A stretch of DNA of 64,000 nucleotides from RHLJ01 sp965601955 (GTDB lineage: Bacteria; Bacteroidota; Rhodothermia; Balneolales; Balneolaceae), in assembly GCA_965601955.1 (NCBI GenBank), contig OZ271855.1, positions 3,348,001 to 3,412,000 on the forward strand, in the 5' to 3' direction. The stretch's first letter is position 1; every line of letters begins with the position of its first letter. Position numbers and translations under genes: made by a program. This document shows, one piece after another, positions 18,259 through 26,794 of this stretch. The notes under the pieces were generated by a model. The model saw only the letters and a program-made list of their open reading frames with translations. It did no database searches and was not told where the DNA came from.

Positions 18259-20670
18259 ATGTTTAAGAATTATCTAAAAACTACACTACGGAATCTCCTT
18301 AAGTATAAAATGTACTCGGGGATAAATATTCTGGGACTTGGTATAGGTTTGACAGTAAGTTTGTTGATCGGACTCTATGTTATGGATGAATTATCCTATG
18401 ACCGATTTCATGAAAACAGCAATCTTTTATATCGAGTTACAGAAAGTCGTAATGTAGACGGGCAAGAGCTTTGGTATGCTACCACCCGTTCTGCCCTCCC
18501 TACTGCTTTTAAGGGTGAATTCCCTTTTGTAGAACAAATAACTCATATCCATCCTACTAGTGGGTTGATAAGGAGTGAGGACGGGAAGAAATTTCAGGAA
18601 GAAAATATTATTTATGCCGATTCCGGGTTCTTTGATATGTTCTCTTTTTCATTGCTTTCCGGAGATGCAGAAACAGCACTTAAAAACCCATTATCGATTG
18701 TAATTTCTGAAGCTGTTGCTGATAAATTTTTTGGAGACAGCTATGCAGTAGGCAACACACTTTCTTTTAAAGGAACAAGGGGTACATTTGATCTTGAGAT
18801 AACAGCGGTAGTAAAAAACCCTCCTTCCAATTCCCACATTCAGTTCGATTATATTATCTCTTACGAAAGCTTACAAACTATTCGCCCCTGGGAATACAAT
18901 GTATGGTACTACACCCCATCTTATACGTATCTGGAATTATCAGATAATGCATCGCTTGCTGACCTAAAAGCTGCATTACCCGCTTTTCAACAAAAATATA
19001 TTTCACCTGAGACGGGCATCCGGCAACTAGACTTACAACCTATTTCTGACATTCGATTGTTTTCGAATATGCAGAATGAATTAGGTGCCACATTAGATAT
19101 CAGGTATATCTATTTGTTTTCAGCAATAGGAATCTTCATCCTAATCATTGCATCCATCAATTTTATGAACCTGGCTACAGCTCGTTCGCTAAAACGAGCC
19201 CGTGAAGTTGGAATGCGCAAAACGCTAGGGGCTAAACGATTACAATTGGCTGGACAATTTTTAGGCGAGGCTATACTGTTTACTTCAATAAGCATGGGAA
19301 TTGCCCTGATCTCAGCGGAATTGATACTTCCTTATTTCAACCAGATTTCAGGTAAGGCACTTTCTTTAGGAATGCTGCCTATATCGAACCTGCTTATAAT
19401 TACTGCAATCACTATCCTTTTTGTTGGATTCATTTCGGGTAGTTATCCCGCCTTTTATCTGTCTTCGTTTAAACCTATTCAGGCCTTAAAAGATATCTCC
19501 TCGAAGGAAGGTTTTTCCACTTCTATGATTAGAAAAGGACTGGTCACATTTCAGTTTTTTATCACAACCGGTCTCATTTTCGGCACCCTCATTATTACTA
19601 AGCAGCTCGATTTTCTTCAAAATGAAAAGCTGGGATTCAACAAAGAGCGAGTTGCTATTGTCTCGGTGCGTGAGACAGACGATCAATTTCAAATAAAGAC
19701 CCTCAAAGACAGAATTACCAGTATTTCGGGTATAGAATCTGCTACAGCTGTATCCGGAGTTCCGGGGATCAGTAGTGGAATTCAGGACTTCAATGTTATT
19801 CCCCTGGAACGAACAGAAGACACTCTCTCAGTAATGACAATAACCGCTGATCATTCTTTCTTGAATACTCTGCAACTCAATTTGATTGAAGGAAGAGATT
19901 TTTCAGAAGACTTTAGTTCTGATGAAACCGAAGCGGTCATCATTAATGAAACAGCTGCAAAATTATTGGGATGGGAAAAACCCGTTGGAGAAAAGCTTAG
20001 CCTTCAATTCTTTTCAAGAGGCCTTGTAGAGAAAGAAGCCAGTGTCATTGGGCTTGTACAAGATTTTCAGTATAACTCTCTTCATAGCAATGTAGAACCT
20101 ATTCTTATTCACATCTTTTCAGAAACCTATTACCATGATTACCTGGCCATAAGGTTAGCATCAGATGATATAAGAAGTACACTAGGCCAGGTAGAAGCTG
20201 CATGGAGAGAATTCAATACAGAGAGGCCTTTCGAGTATGCTTTTCTCGACGATACCTTTGATGCCATGTATCGTACCGAAGAACAACTCAGTGTTATATT
20301 TAATGCATTCGCAATCGTCGCTATTTGTATTGCCTGTTTGGGCCTGTTTGGATTAGCCTCTTACAGCACTGAGCAACGAGTTAAAGAATTAGGAATAAGA
20401 AAAATTCTTGGAGCTTCAGAAATTGACATCCTTAGCCTTCTTTCAAAAGATTTTTTGAAACTTGTACTTATTGGATTTCTGCTTTCGGCTCCATTCTCCA
20501 TCTATTTTTTGAACGAATGGCTACAAAATTTTACCGATCGAATTGAAATAAATATTGGTGTGTTTTTCTTTGTTGGAGTTATTGCCTTATCGGTGGCTGT
20601 AATTGCTGTCGGCCACCAATCCTTAAGAGCTGCAATTAAAAACCCGGTTAATAACCTCAGAAGTGAATAA
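18259..20670 (+). CDS. MacB/FtsX-like ABC permease, paralog 9 (sister of paralog 8)
   Basis: 803 residues, 17 nt after its sister. Coupling motifs KRAREVGMRKTLGAK and RVKELGIRKILGAS; in the second, Leu replaces Ile and Ile replaces Val, the most altered copy of that motif in the array. Tail KNPVNNLRSE also departs from the family (Asn for Ser). Periplasmic domains retain the PPSNSHIQFDY and RPWEYN blocks of paralog 8. The altered coupling region may reflect a different ATPase fit; that is inference. Confidence 0.92.
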   Translation: MFKNYLKTTLRNLLKYKMYSGINILGLGIGLTVSLLIGLYVMDELSYDRFHENSNLLYRVTESRNVDGQELWYATTRSALPTAFKGEFPFVEQITHIHPTSGLIRSEDGKKFQEENIIYADSGFFDMFSFSLLSGDAETALKNPLSIVISEAVADKFFGDSYAVGNTLSFKGTRGTFDLEITAVVKNPPSNSHIQFDYIISYESLQTIRPWEYNVWYYTPSYTYLELSDNASLADLKAALPAFQQKYISPETGIRQLDLQPISDIRLFSNMQNELGATLDIRYIYLFSAIGIFILIIASINFMNLATARSLKRAREVGMRKTLGAKRLQLAGQFLGEAILFTSISMGIALISAELILPYFNQISGKALSLGMLPISNLLIITAITILFVGFISGSYPAFYLSSFKPIQALKDISSKEGFSTSMIRKGLVTFQFFITTGLIFGTLIITKQLDFLQNEKLGFNKERVAIVSVRETDDQFQIKTLKDRITSISGIESATAVSGVPGISSGIQDFNVIPLERTEDTLSVMTITADHSFLNTLQLNLIEGRDFSEDFSSDETEAVIINETAAKLLGWEKPVGEKLSLQFFSRGLVEKEASVIGLVQDFQYNSLHSNVEPILIHIFSETYYHDYLAIRLASDDIRSTLGQVEAAWREFNTERPFEYAFLDDTFDAMYRTEEQLSVIFNAFAIVAICIACLGLFGLASYSTEQRVKELGIRKILGASEIDILSLLSKDFLKLVLIGFLLSAPFSIYFLNEWLQNFTDRIEINIGVFFFVGVIALSVAVIAVGHQSLRAAIKNPVNNLRSE

Positions 20671-20673
20671 CTG

Positions 20674-23073
20674 ATGATCTGGAATTATTTCAAAATTGCC
20701 TGGCGAAATCTCCTTAGAGATAAATTCTATGTAGTTGTAAACATTCTCGGTCTTTCCGTTGGGATTGGGGTTTGCTTCATCATTGCCTTTTATGTTCAGG
20801 GAGAGCTTAGCTATGATACCTTTCATGTCAAGAAAGACCAGGTTTATCGCTTAACTGAAGAGCGTGTCAGAAACGAGGTGTTGGAGGAAAAATCTTTCAC
20901 TTCTTATGTACTCGCGGAGCAAATAGAGGCTGACATTCCTGAGGTAGAACTTAAAGCTACTGTATTGGGAAGGAGCAGAGTAGTTCAGTTTAAGGAATCA
21001 GAAAAGGTGTTCCCAAATAATGCCTATATCCATACTGAAAGTTCTTTTTTCGATATGTTTTCGTTTCCCCTTTTAATCGGAGATAAAGAAACAGTACTGG
21101 ACGATCCCTCATCGGTAGCTATATCTGAGTCCCTTGCTAAGAGGATATTTGGAACAACTGATATAATTGGAAAAACACTGTTACGTCCCATCTCCCCTGG
21201 CGAGGACCGTGCATATACCATTTCAGGTATTTTTGAGGATGTACCAGTTAATTCTCATATGTATTTCGATGCGGTCTTTTCTTTTAATGAGCAACTCTCT
21301 ACTAGAATTTCACTTGATAATTCTCAGTTTACCAATTATATCCTCTTCAAAGAAGGGACTAATCCTGCTCTGCTAACAGAGAAACTGAGTGCTGCATCAG
21401 TAACAGCGCTCAGCAAAGAATTTGTTGACCACTATAGTTATCAGGTTAAAGCTCAACCCCTGCTGGATATCTATCACAGTGAGTTATATGCACCTAAAAC
21501 AGGAAATAAAAACTACATCATCATCTTTGGTATTATCGCGGTGTTAATCCTGTTGATTGCAATCATCAATTATACCAACCTTGCTATCGCACGAAGCGGA
21601 GAAAGAAATAAGGAAGTTGGAATTCGAAAAGTATCGGGTGCAATGCGAACTGATCTTATCAAGCAATTTCTGGGTGAATCCGTTTTGTACTCATTACTCG
21701 CTATTCCCATTGCTTTAACGCTTGTAGATGTCTCCATCCCTTACTTTAATAGCATTCTAACTACTGAGATACAATGGAGCCTCAATGAGAATTACCCCCT
21801 CTTATTTTTAGTAACCATACTAATACTGATTACCGGGCTTGTTTCATCTTTCTATCCTGCTTTCCTTCTATCCACATTAAAACCTTCCAGAGTATTGAAG
21901 GCAAATACGAGTAACCCTGTATCTAAAGGCACGCTCTTTAGAAGAGGATTAATTACTATCCAATTCCTGGTTTCATCCTTCCTGATTATCTCAACCATCA
22001 CTATTTCTAAGCAGCTTACTTTTATCCAGGAAAAAAACCTAGGTTTTGATCAGGAGTTACTTGTTTCGGTAGAACTGGGCGTACCTACAAATCGTCCTAA
22101 TGCTGATGTCATTAAATCAGAATTTCTCACGAGTCCAGCAGTCATTTCAGCTTCAAATAGTTTTGGAAGCCCTGGTTTACAATTTGGAGGATTAACCGTG
22201 GACGTTACGCTTCTTAGTGGCTCAAAAAATGAAAGTGAAATGCAATATGTAAGGGCTGATGAACACTTTGCTACTACCTTTGACCTTAACATTATCTCTG
22301 GTACAGATTATAAAGAAGACAACCTCTCCATGATAGAAACCGGGGCATTAATAAATGAATCTGCATCAAAGGCATTGGGTTTTAGCAGTCCGTCAGAAGC
22401 CATTGGAAAGCATGTGAACACTATTTACGACAAGGATAAAGTAATCATCGGGGTTGTAGAAGATTTCCATTATCAATCAGTGCACACTAAAATAGACCCA
22501 CTGATCATGGTGACTACTGAAAAATTCTACCCATTTTATAAAACGCTGAATATCAGATTGAAGCCAGGAAATATTTCAAACTCAATTGCCTCTCTGGAAA
22601 GTGAATGGAAAAAACTTGGGACAAATACTCCTCTGGATTTCGTTTTTATGGATGAAGCTATTGGCAATCTTTATCAAAAGGAGAAAAATACATCAAGGTT
22701 GTTCAACTTCTTTGCAGCGATTGCTATTATCATCTCAAGCATAGGTTTACTTGGATTAACGGCTTATTCTGCCCGGCGTCGTACTAAGGAAATAGGTATT
22801 CGTAAAGTACTTGGAGCCAAGGAAGCTGATATTGTTCAGCTGCTTTCAAAAGACTTCCTTCTTTTAGTTCTCCTGGGTTTTATAATGGCGGTTCCGATTA
22901 CCTGGTACCTGATGAATGAATGGCTTTCTGAGTTTGCATATCGAATTGAACTCGAGGCAGGTATTTTTATACTTTCTGGGGTATTTGCAATTTCTATAGC
23001 TTTACTTACTGTGAGTTGGCAATCCATCAAAGCATCACTTGCTAATCCTGTTGAAAGCTTAAAAATTGAATAA
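20674..23073 (+). CDS. MacB/FtsX-like ABC permease, paralog 10
   Basis: 799 residues, starting only 3 nt after the previous stop, so translation is probably coupled. It begins MIWNYFKIAWRNLLRDK, with TM1 ILGLSVGIGVCFIIAFYV (about 23-40). Coupling motifs ERNKEVGIRKVSGAM and RRTKEIGIRKVLGAK; tail ANPVESLKIE. In FtsX1 the usual FMNLATA or FINLSTA helix segment is NYTNLAIA. Last gene of the module-B unit; box 1 of module C begins 6 nt after its stop codon. Confidence 0.92.
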   Translation: MIWNYFKIAWRNLLRDKFYVVVNILGLSVGIGVCFIIAFYVQGELSYDTFHVKKDQVYRLTEERVRNEVLEEKSFTSYVLAEQIEADIPEVELKATVLGRSRVVQFKESEKVFPNNAYIHTESSFFDMFSFPLLIGDKETVLDDPSSVAISESLAKRIFGTTDIIGKTLLRPISPGEDRAYTISGIFEDVPVNSHMYFDAVFSFNEQLSTRISLDNSQFTNYILFKEGTNPALLTEKLSAASVTALSKEFVDHYSYQVKAQPLLDIYHSELYAPKTGNKNYIIIFGIIAVLILLIAIINYTNLAIARSGERNKEVGIRKVSGAMRTDLIKQFLGESVLYSLLAIPIALTLVDVSIPYFNSILTTEIQWSLNENYPLLFLVTILILITGLVSSFYPAFLLSTLKPSRVLKANTSNPVSKGTLFRRGLITIQFLVSSFLIISTITISKQLTFIQEKNLGFDQELLVSVELGVPTNRPNADVIKSEFLTSPAVISASNSFGSPGLQFGGLTVDVTLLSGSKNESEMQYVRADEHFATTFDLNIISGTDYKEDNLSMIETGALINESASKALGFSSPSEAIGKHVNTIYDKDKVIIGVVEDFHYQSVHTKIDPLIMVTTEKFYPFYKTLNIRLKPGNISNSIASLESEWKKLGTNTPLDFVFMDEAIGNLYQKEKNTSRLFNFFAAIAIIISSIGLLGLTAYSARRRTKEIGIRKVLGAKEADIVQLLSKDFLLLVLLGFIMAVPITWYLMNEWLSEFAYRIELEAGIFILSGVFAISIALLTVSWQSIKASLANPVESLKIE

Positions 23074-23078
23074 GTAAC

Positions 23079-23115
23079 TGTTCATTTTCGAACATTCATT
23101 GTATCAGAACGGACA
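23079..23115 (+). promoter_or_regulatory. Double operator (putative enhancer-binding-protein site), module C
   Basis: Box 1, 23079-23094, is TGTTCATTTTCGAACA (outer five pairs symmetric). Box 2, 23100-23115, is TGTATCAGAACGGACA. Spacing within the module and to the promoter is identical to modules A and B. Confidence 0.75.
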
Positions 23116-23117
23116 AT

Positions 23118-23162
23118 AAAATCCTTCCAGATGGCTCTGAAAAGCAATTTGGAAGGATTTTT
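23118..23162 (+). terminator. Terminator-like hairpin inside module C
   Basis: AAAATCCTTCCA (23118-23129) pairs perfectly with TGGAAGGATTTT (23150-23161), 12 bp with a 20-nt loop, with five Ts at 23158-23162. It most simply ends the module-B transcript about 90 nt after the stop of paralog 10. It lies between the operators and the promoter of the next unit, a place where modules A and B have no comparable stem. Confidence 0.65.
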
Positions 23163-23168
23163 CAGTTT

Positions 23169-23183
23169 TGGTACGGTTGTTGA
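23169..23183 (+). promoter_or_regulatory. Sigma-54-type promoter, module C
   Basis: TGGTACGGTTGTTGA, identical to module B except the last base. The -24 GG is at 23170-23171, 55 nt after the operator. It would drive the last permease and the ATPase. Confidence 0.72.
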
Positions 23184-23213
23184 AACTTGATACAGGAGGT
23201 TCATACATCCGAT

Positions 23214-25598
23214 ATGTTTTTTAATTATCTGAAAATCGCTTTTCGAAATCTTACCAACCAAAAAGGCTATGGCTTTATCAATGCAGCCGGTTTGGCAGTA
23301 GGAATGGGGATTTGCTTGTTCCTTGTTTTGATTACACAGTACGCACTAAATTTTGATAAAATCCACGAAAATTCAGATCGGATCTACCGTCTTGCTGATG
23401 TCATCAAGCAGGAAAATGGTCAGATTTTGGATGTAGCTATATCACCTAGTCCATGGGGACAAGCAATAGCTGACAATTATGAAGAGGTCGAAGCTTCCGT
23501 GCGATTTTTGAATCGTGGAGCAGCTGTTAGATATGGTGAGACTGCCATGCGGCAAGGTGTGACTTATGTCGATGCTCCCATATTTGAGGTTTTCACTTAT
23601 CCATTCAAATTTGGAAATCCTGAAGGAGCCTTGGTGCGACCAAACACCATCGTTCTTACGGAGGAAATGTCGGACCGCTTTTTTGACGAACAAAACCCAG
23701 TAGGTGAGATCCTTCTTTTAGATGACGTTCCATATGAGATCACAGGGGTTCTTGAGAAAAGAAACCCTCACTATTCCTGGTATTTCAATTCATTGGCCAG
23801 TTTTTCTTCCGTTAATGAGGAGATGTACGAGCAGCTCAATAACTGGACATCTCATAATTTATATACCTATTTCTTACTTAAGGAAGATGCAGACATAGAA
23901 GCGTTGGAAGCTAAGTTCAGCGAATTTATTTCAACCAACGTTGGTGAAAATTTCATCAACCGCTATTATCCTCATCTTCAAAGCCTTGAAAGCATTTTCT
24001 TGTCATCAAATTTATATGCGGAACATGGTGATACACTTGAAATCTCATACATCTACATTTTTGGTGCGCTAGGATTATTAATCCTTTTTATCGCTTGTAT
24101 TAACTTCATTAATCTTGCCACTGCACAAGGGCTAAAAAGAGCAAAAGAAGTTGGAGTGCGTAAAGTAATGGGGGCTTTCAAAGAACAACTCATTTTTCAA
24201 TTCCTGGCCGAGGCATTCATCCTGGCTACAGCTGGAGTTTTGATTGGTCTTGTATTTGTAGAATTAGCCTTGCCCTGGTTTAATACGCTGACAGACTGGG
24301 TGGTCTCAGCGAATTATCTTAGTAATTACTTCTATATTTTTGCAGTGATTTTCACCGTTGTGTTTGTAGGATTTTTAGCCGGAGGATACCCTGCCTTTGT
24401 ACTCTCTTCTTATATTCCTGCAGTTGTATTAAAAGGCAATAACGCTCCAAAATCCAGAAATTCAACCCTTAAAACCAGTCTGGTAGTTACTCAATTCACA
24501 GTTGCTATTTTCATGATCATTAGCACTATAGCAGTCAGTGATCAAATAGAATATTTGAAGACCAAAGATTTAGGGTTTAATGAACAAGATGTTTTCGTAA
24601 CAGGAATCCCTCCTAATATCGGGGTAAACGATCATCAGACACTTCGAAATGAATTGTTCCGAATTCCAGGTGTGCAGGAGGTTTCTTTAACTGCAAATAT
24701 TCCAGGAAGTACTGCAGGTTCAAGAATGAATTATTATCCCGAGGGTAGTACACCAGAAAGCGGGCAAACCATAAATACCTTTTTTGTGGATGAGTATTTT
24801 ATTAGTCAATTTGAACTCAATCTTTTAAGTGGCCGTGATTTTAGCTACGGATTCGCGTCTGATACCTCCCAATCTGTATTAATTAATCAAGCTGCTGCCC
24901 AAGCGCTTGGCTTTGCCGACCCGATAGGAAAAACTTTACATCGACAGTTTATGGATACCGAAAATGAATCATTTACCATTATTGGTTTGATTGAGGATTT
25001 CCACTTTGATGATCTTCGTGCATCTATCACTCCTTTGATTATGCGAAATGATCCAAGCAACTTTGGCAACATCACGATTCGTCTTCAAACGGCTGATGTA
25101 GAGGGAACCATCGTCCAATTACAGGAAACACTTAGCTCCCTAAATGATGGCTTGCCCATATGGTATTACTTTTTGGAGGATGATTTAGTTGAAGAATACG
25201 ATACTGAAGAAGTGATTAGTGAAATGCTTACCTATTTCACCTACTTAACAATCTTCATCGCCTGTTTGGGTTTATTGGGGCTGGTTTCATTCACCATTAT
25301 TAACAAGAAAAAAGAAATCGGTATTCGCAAAGTTCTAGGTGCCTCGGTACAAAGCATTGTGCAAAATATCTCTTTCCAATTTGTAAAGTTGGTTTTCATC
25401 GGATTCTTAATTGGTGCCCCACTGTCCTATTTCCTTGTTCAACAATGGCTGACTAGTTTCGCTTATAGTGAAGCTCCTAATTTTGCGACATTTCTTATTG
25501 CCGGCAGCTCGATTGTTGGGATCACTTTGCTTACTATCGGATATCAAATTTTAAAAGCAGCATTGGCTAACCCAGTAGAAAGTTTAAAAACTGAATAA
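23214..25598 (+). CDS. MacB/FtsX-like ABC permease, paralog 11 (first gene of module-C unit)
   Basis: 794 residues from the ATG at 23214. An upstream in-frame TTG at 23187 would lie at the predicted transcription start, and all paralogs begin at the M-x-x-NY-x-K motif (here MFFNYLKIAF), so the ATG is preferred; AGGAGG at 23194-23199 is 14 nt away. Coupling motifs KRAKEVGVRKVMGAF and KKKEIGIRKVLGAS; tail ANPVESLKTE. It is the sister of paralog 4 (shared VGMGICLF TM1, SPWGQ, MRQGVTYVD/LRQGITYVD blocks), which also heads a sigma-54-type unit. The ATPase gene follows 5 nt after the stop, so this permease is the best candidate for its direct partner. Confidence 0.93.
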   Translation: MFFNYLKIAFRNLTNQKGYGFINAAGLAVGMGICLFLVLITQYALNFDKIHENSDRIYRLADVIKQENGQILDVAISPSPWGQAIADNYEEVEASVRFLNRGAAVRYGETAMRQGVTYVDAPIFEVFTYPFKFGNPEGALVRPNTIVLTEEMSDRFFDEQNPVGEILLLDDVPYEITGVLEKRNPHYSWYFNSLASFSSVNEEMYEQLNNWTSHNLYTYFLLKEDADIEALEAKFSEFISTNVGENFINRYYPHLQSLESIFLSSNLYAEHGDTLEISYIYIFGALGLLILFIACINFINLATAQGLKRAKEVGVRKVMGAFKEQLIFQFLAEAFILATAGVLIGLVFVELALPWFNTLTDWVVSANYLSNYFYIFAVIFTVVFVGFLAGGYPAFVLSSYIPAVVLKGNNAPKSRNSTLKTSLVVTQFTVAIFMIISTIAVSDQIEYLKTKDLGFNEQDVFVTGIPPNIGVNDHQTLRNELFRIPGVQEVSLTANIPGSTAGSRMNYYPEGSTPESGQTINTFFVDEYFISQFELNLLSGRDFSYGFASDTSQSVLINQAAAQALGFADPIGKTLHRQFMDTENESFTIIGLIEDFHFDDLRASITPLIMRNDPSNFGNITIRLQTADVEGTIVQLQETLSSLNDGLPIWYYFLEDDLVEEYDTEEVISEMLTYFTYLTIFIACLGLLGLVSFTIINKKKEIGIRKVLGASVQSIVQNISFQFVKLVFIGFLIGAPLSYFLVQQWLTSFAYSEAPNFATFLIAGSSIVGITLLTIGYQILKAALANPVESLKTE

Positions 25599-25603
25599 AA
25601 TTT

Positions 25604-26290
25604 ATGATCAAATTAACCAACATTGATAAGTTCCTGGATAAAAAATTCCAGCGCACTTTTATCCTAAAGGATATAAATCTGGAATTAAAAGAGGGGGAAT
25701 TCGCCTCCATCATGGGGCCTAGTGGGGCTGGTAAGTCAACATTATTGAACATCCTGGGATTTTTGGACGATGCCAATAGCGGAGAATATCATTTCTTTGA
25801 CGAGCCCGTTCACAATCTTTCTGAAAAACAAAAGTCCCAATATCACAAAACGCACATTGGATTTGTATTCCAGGCTTACCATCTGATTGATGAGCTCACT
25901 GTTTATGAAAATATTGAAATGCCTTTGCTTTATCGGAAAGTAAAAGGCAGTGAGAGAAAGGGAATGGTGGCAGAAATGCTCGATAAGTTCAATATCGTTG
26001 CAAAAAAAGATTTATTTCCTAACCAGCTTTCTGGTGGACAGCAGCAATTGGTTGGAGTAGCAAGAGCTTTAATCGGAAGCCCAAAACTGATTTTAGCGGA
26101 TGAACCTACCGGGAACCTTCACTCTGATCAGGCTTCAGAAATTATGGAGATTTTTCAGAAGCTTAACCAGGATGATGGCGTTACTATCATCCAGGTTACA
26201 CATTCCGAAAAAATGGCCTCCTATGGAACCAGGATCATCAATATGAAGGATGGGATGCTGGTCGAGAACTTTCCTTACCTAAGTAGTTGA
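25604..26290 (+). CDS. ABC transporter ATPase of the MacB/LolD type
   Basis: 228 residues, the usual size of a free-standing MacB/LolD/FtsE nucleotide-binding subunit. Walker A GPSGAGKST is near residues 39-47, signature LSGGQQQLVGVARAL near 142-156, Walker B LILADEPTGNL near 163-173, and the switch His in TIIQVTHS near 200. The signature has QQQLVGV where this family commonly has QQQRVAI. It is the only ATPase in the array, 5 nt after the last permease, and so probably energises that permease and perhaps the other ten. Members of this family power extracellular-domain movement rather than classic substrate flipping (known for MacB and LolCDE). Confidence 0.95.
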   Translation: MIKLTNIDKFLDKKFQRTFILKDINLELKEGEFASIMGPSGAGKSTLLNILGFLDDANSGEYHFFDEPVHNLSEKQKSQYHKTHIGFVFQAYHLIDELTVYENIEMPLLYRKVKGSERKGMVAEMLDKFNIVAKKDLFPNQLSGGQQQLVGVARALIGSPKLILADEPTGNLHSDQASEIMEIFQKLNQDDGVTIIQVTHSEKMASYGTRIINMKDGMLVENFPYLSS

Positions 26291-26302
26291 ACAACTGAAC
26301 AT

Positions 26303-26360
26303 TGAACAAGGAACGTTGAAATACCCCTCTCAGCGTTCTGAGTTCTTTGTTCAGAATTTT
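26303..26360 (+). terminator. Terminator after the ABC ATPase gene
   Basis: TGAACAAGGAAC (26303-26314) pairs with GTTCTTTGTTCA (26342-26353) with one G-T pair, and a run of Ts at 26356-26361 follows on the + strand. It closes the permease array and overlaps the stop codon of the convergent rnhA. The 5' arm contains the ATTGAACA-type repeat also seen near 48056. Confidence 0.7.
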
Positions 26361-26794
26361 TTGCTTTCAGCTACTGCCAGCTGATCAACACGCTCATTTA
26401 GTTCAATGCCAACATGAGCTTTTACCTTTATCCACTCAACGGTATGCCCGTTCATAGCTTTGAGCATTTCCTCCCATAGTTCTCTATTCTCCACGGGCTT
26501 TTTGTCTGCTTTCTTCCACCCTTTTTTCTGCCAGTTTTCTATCCAGCCTTTAGTCATCGCATTAATAATAAGCGCGCTGTCACTGTGTATTTTAACATGG
26601 CAAGGCTTCTTCATGGCTTTAAGTGCTTCAATAACCGCTTTCATCTCCATTCGGTTATTCGTAGTCTTAGCCTCCCCTCCCGATAATTCTTTCTCTTTAC
26701 CTTTGTAAATCAGGATTGCCCCCCAGCCTCCTGGCCCAGGATTTCCACTACATGCGCCATCCGTATATACATCTACTTGTGGAAGCTTAGACAT
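26351..26794 (-). CDS. rnhA: Ribonuclease HI
   Basis: 147 residues, typical for bacterial RNase HI. It cuts the RNA strand of RNA-DNA hybrids (R-loops, Okazaki primers) in the cytoplasm. The DEDD metal-binding set is complete: D12 in YTDGACSGNPG, E50 in RMEMKA, D72 in HSDSA and D137 in ERVDQLA; H127 matches the mobile-loop histidine (H124 of E. coli). The basic protrusion GWIENWQKKGWKK is present. The start codon overlaps the end of pyrF by 8 nt (shared ATGTCTAA), so the two genes are translationally coupled. Confidence 0.97.
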   Translation of the reverse strand: MSKLPQVDVYTDGACSGNPGPGGWGAILIYKGKEKELSGGEAKTTNNRMEMKAVIEALKAMKKPCHVKIHSDSALIINAMTKGWIENWQKKGWKKADKKPVENRELWEEMLKAMNGHTVEWIKVKAHVGIELNERVDQLAVAESKKF

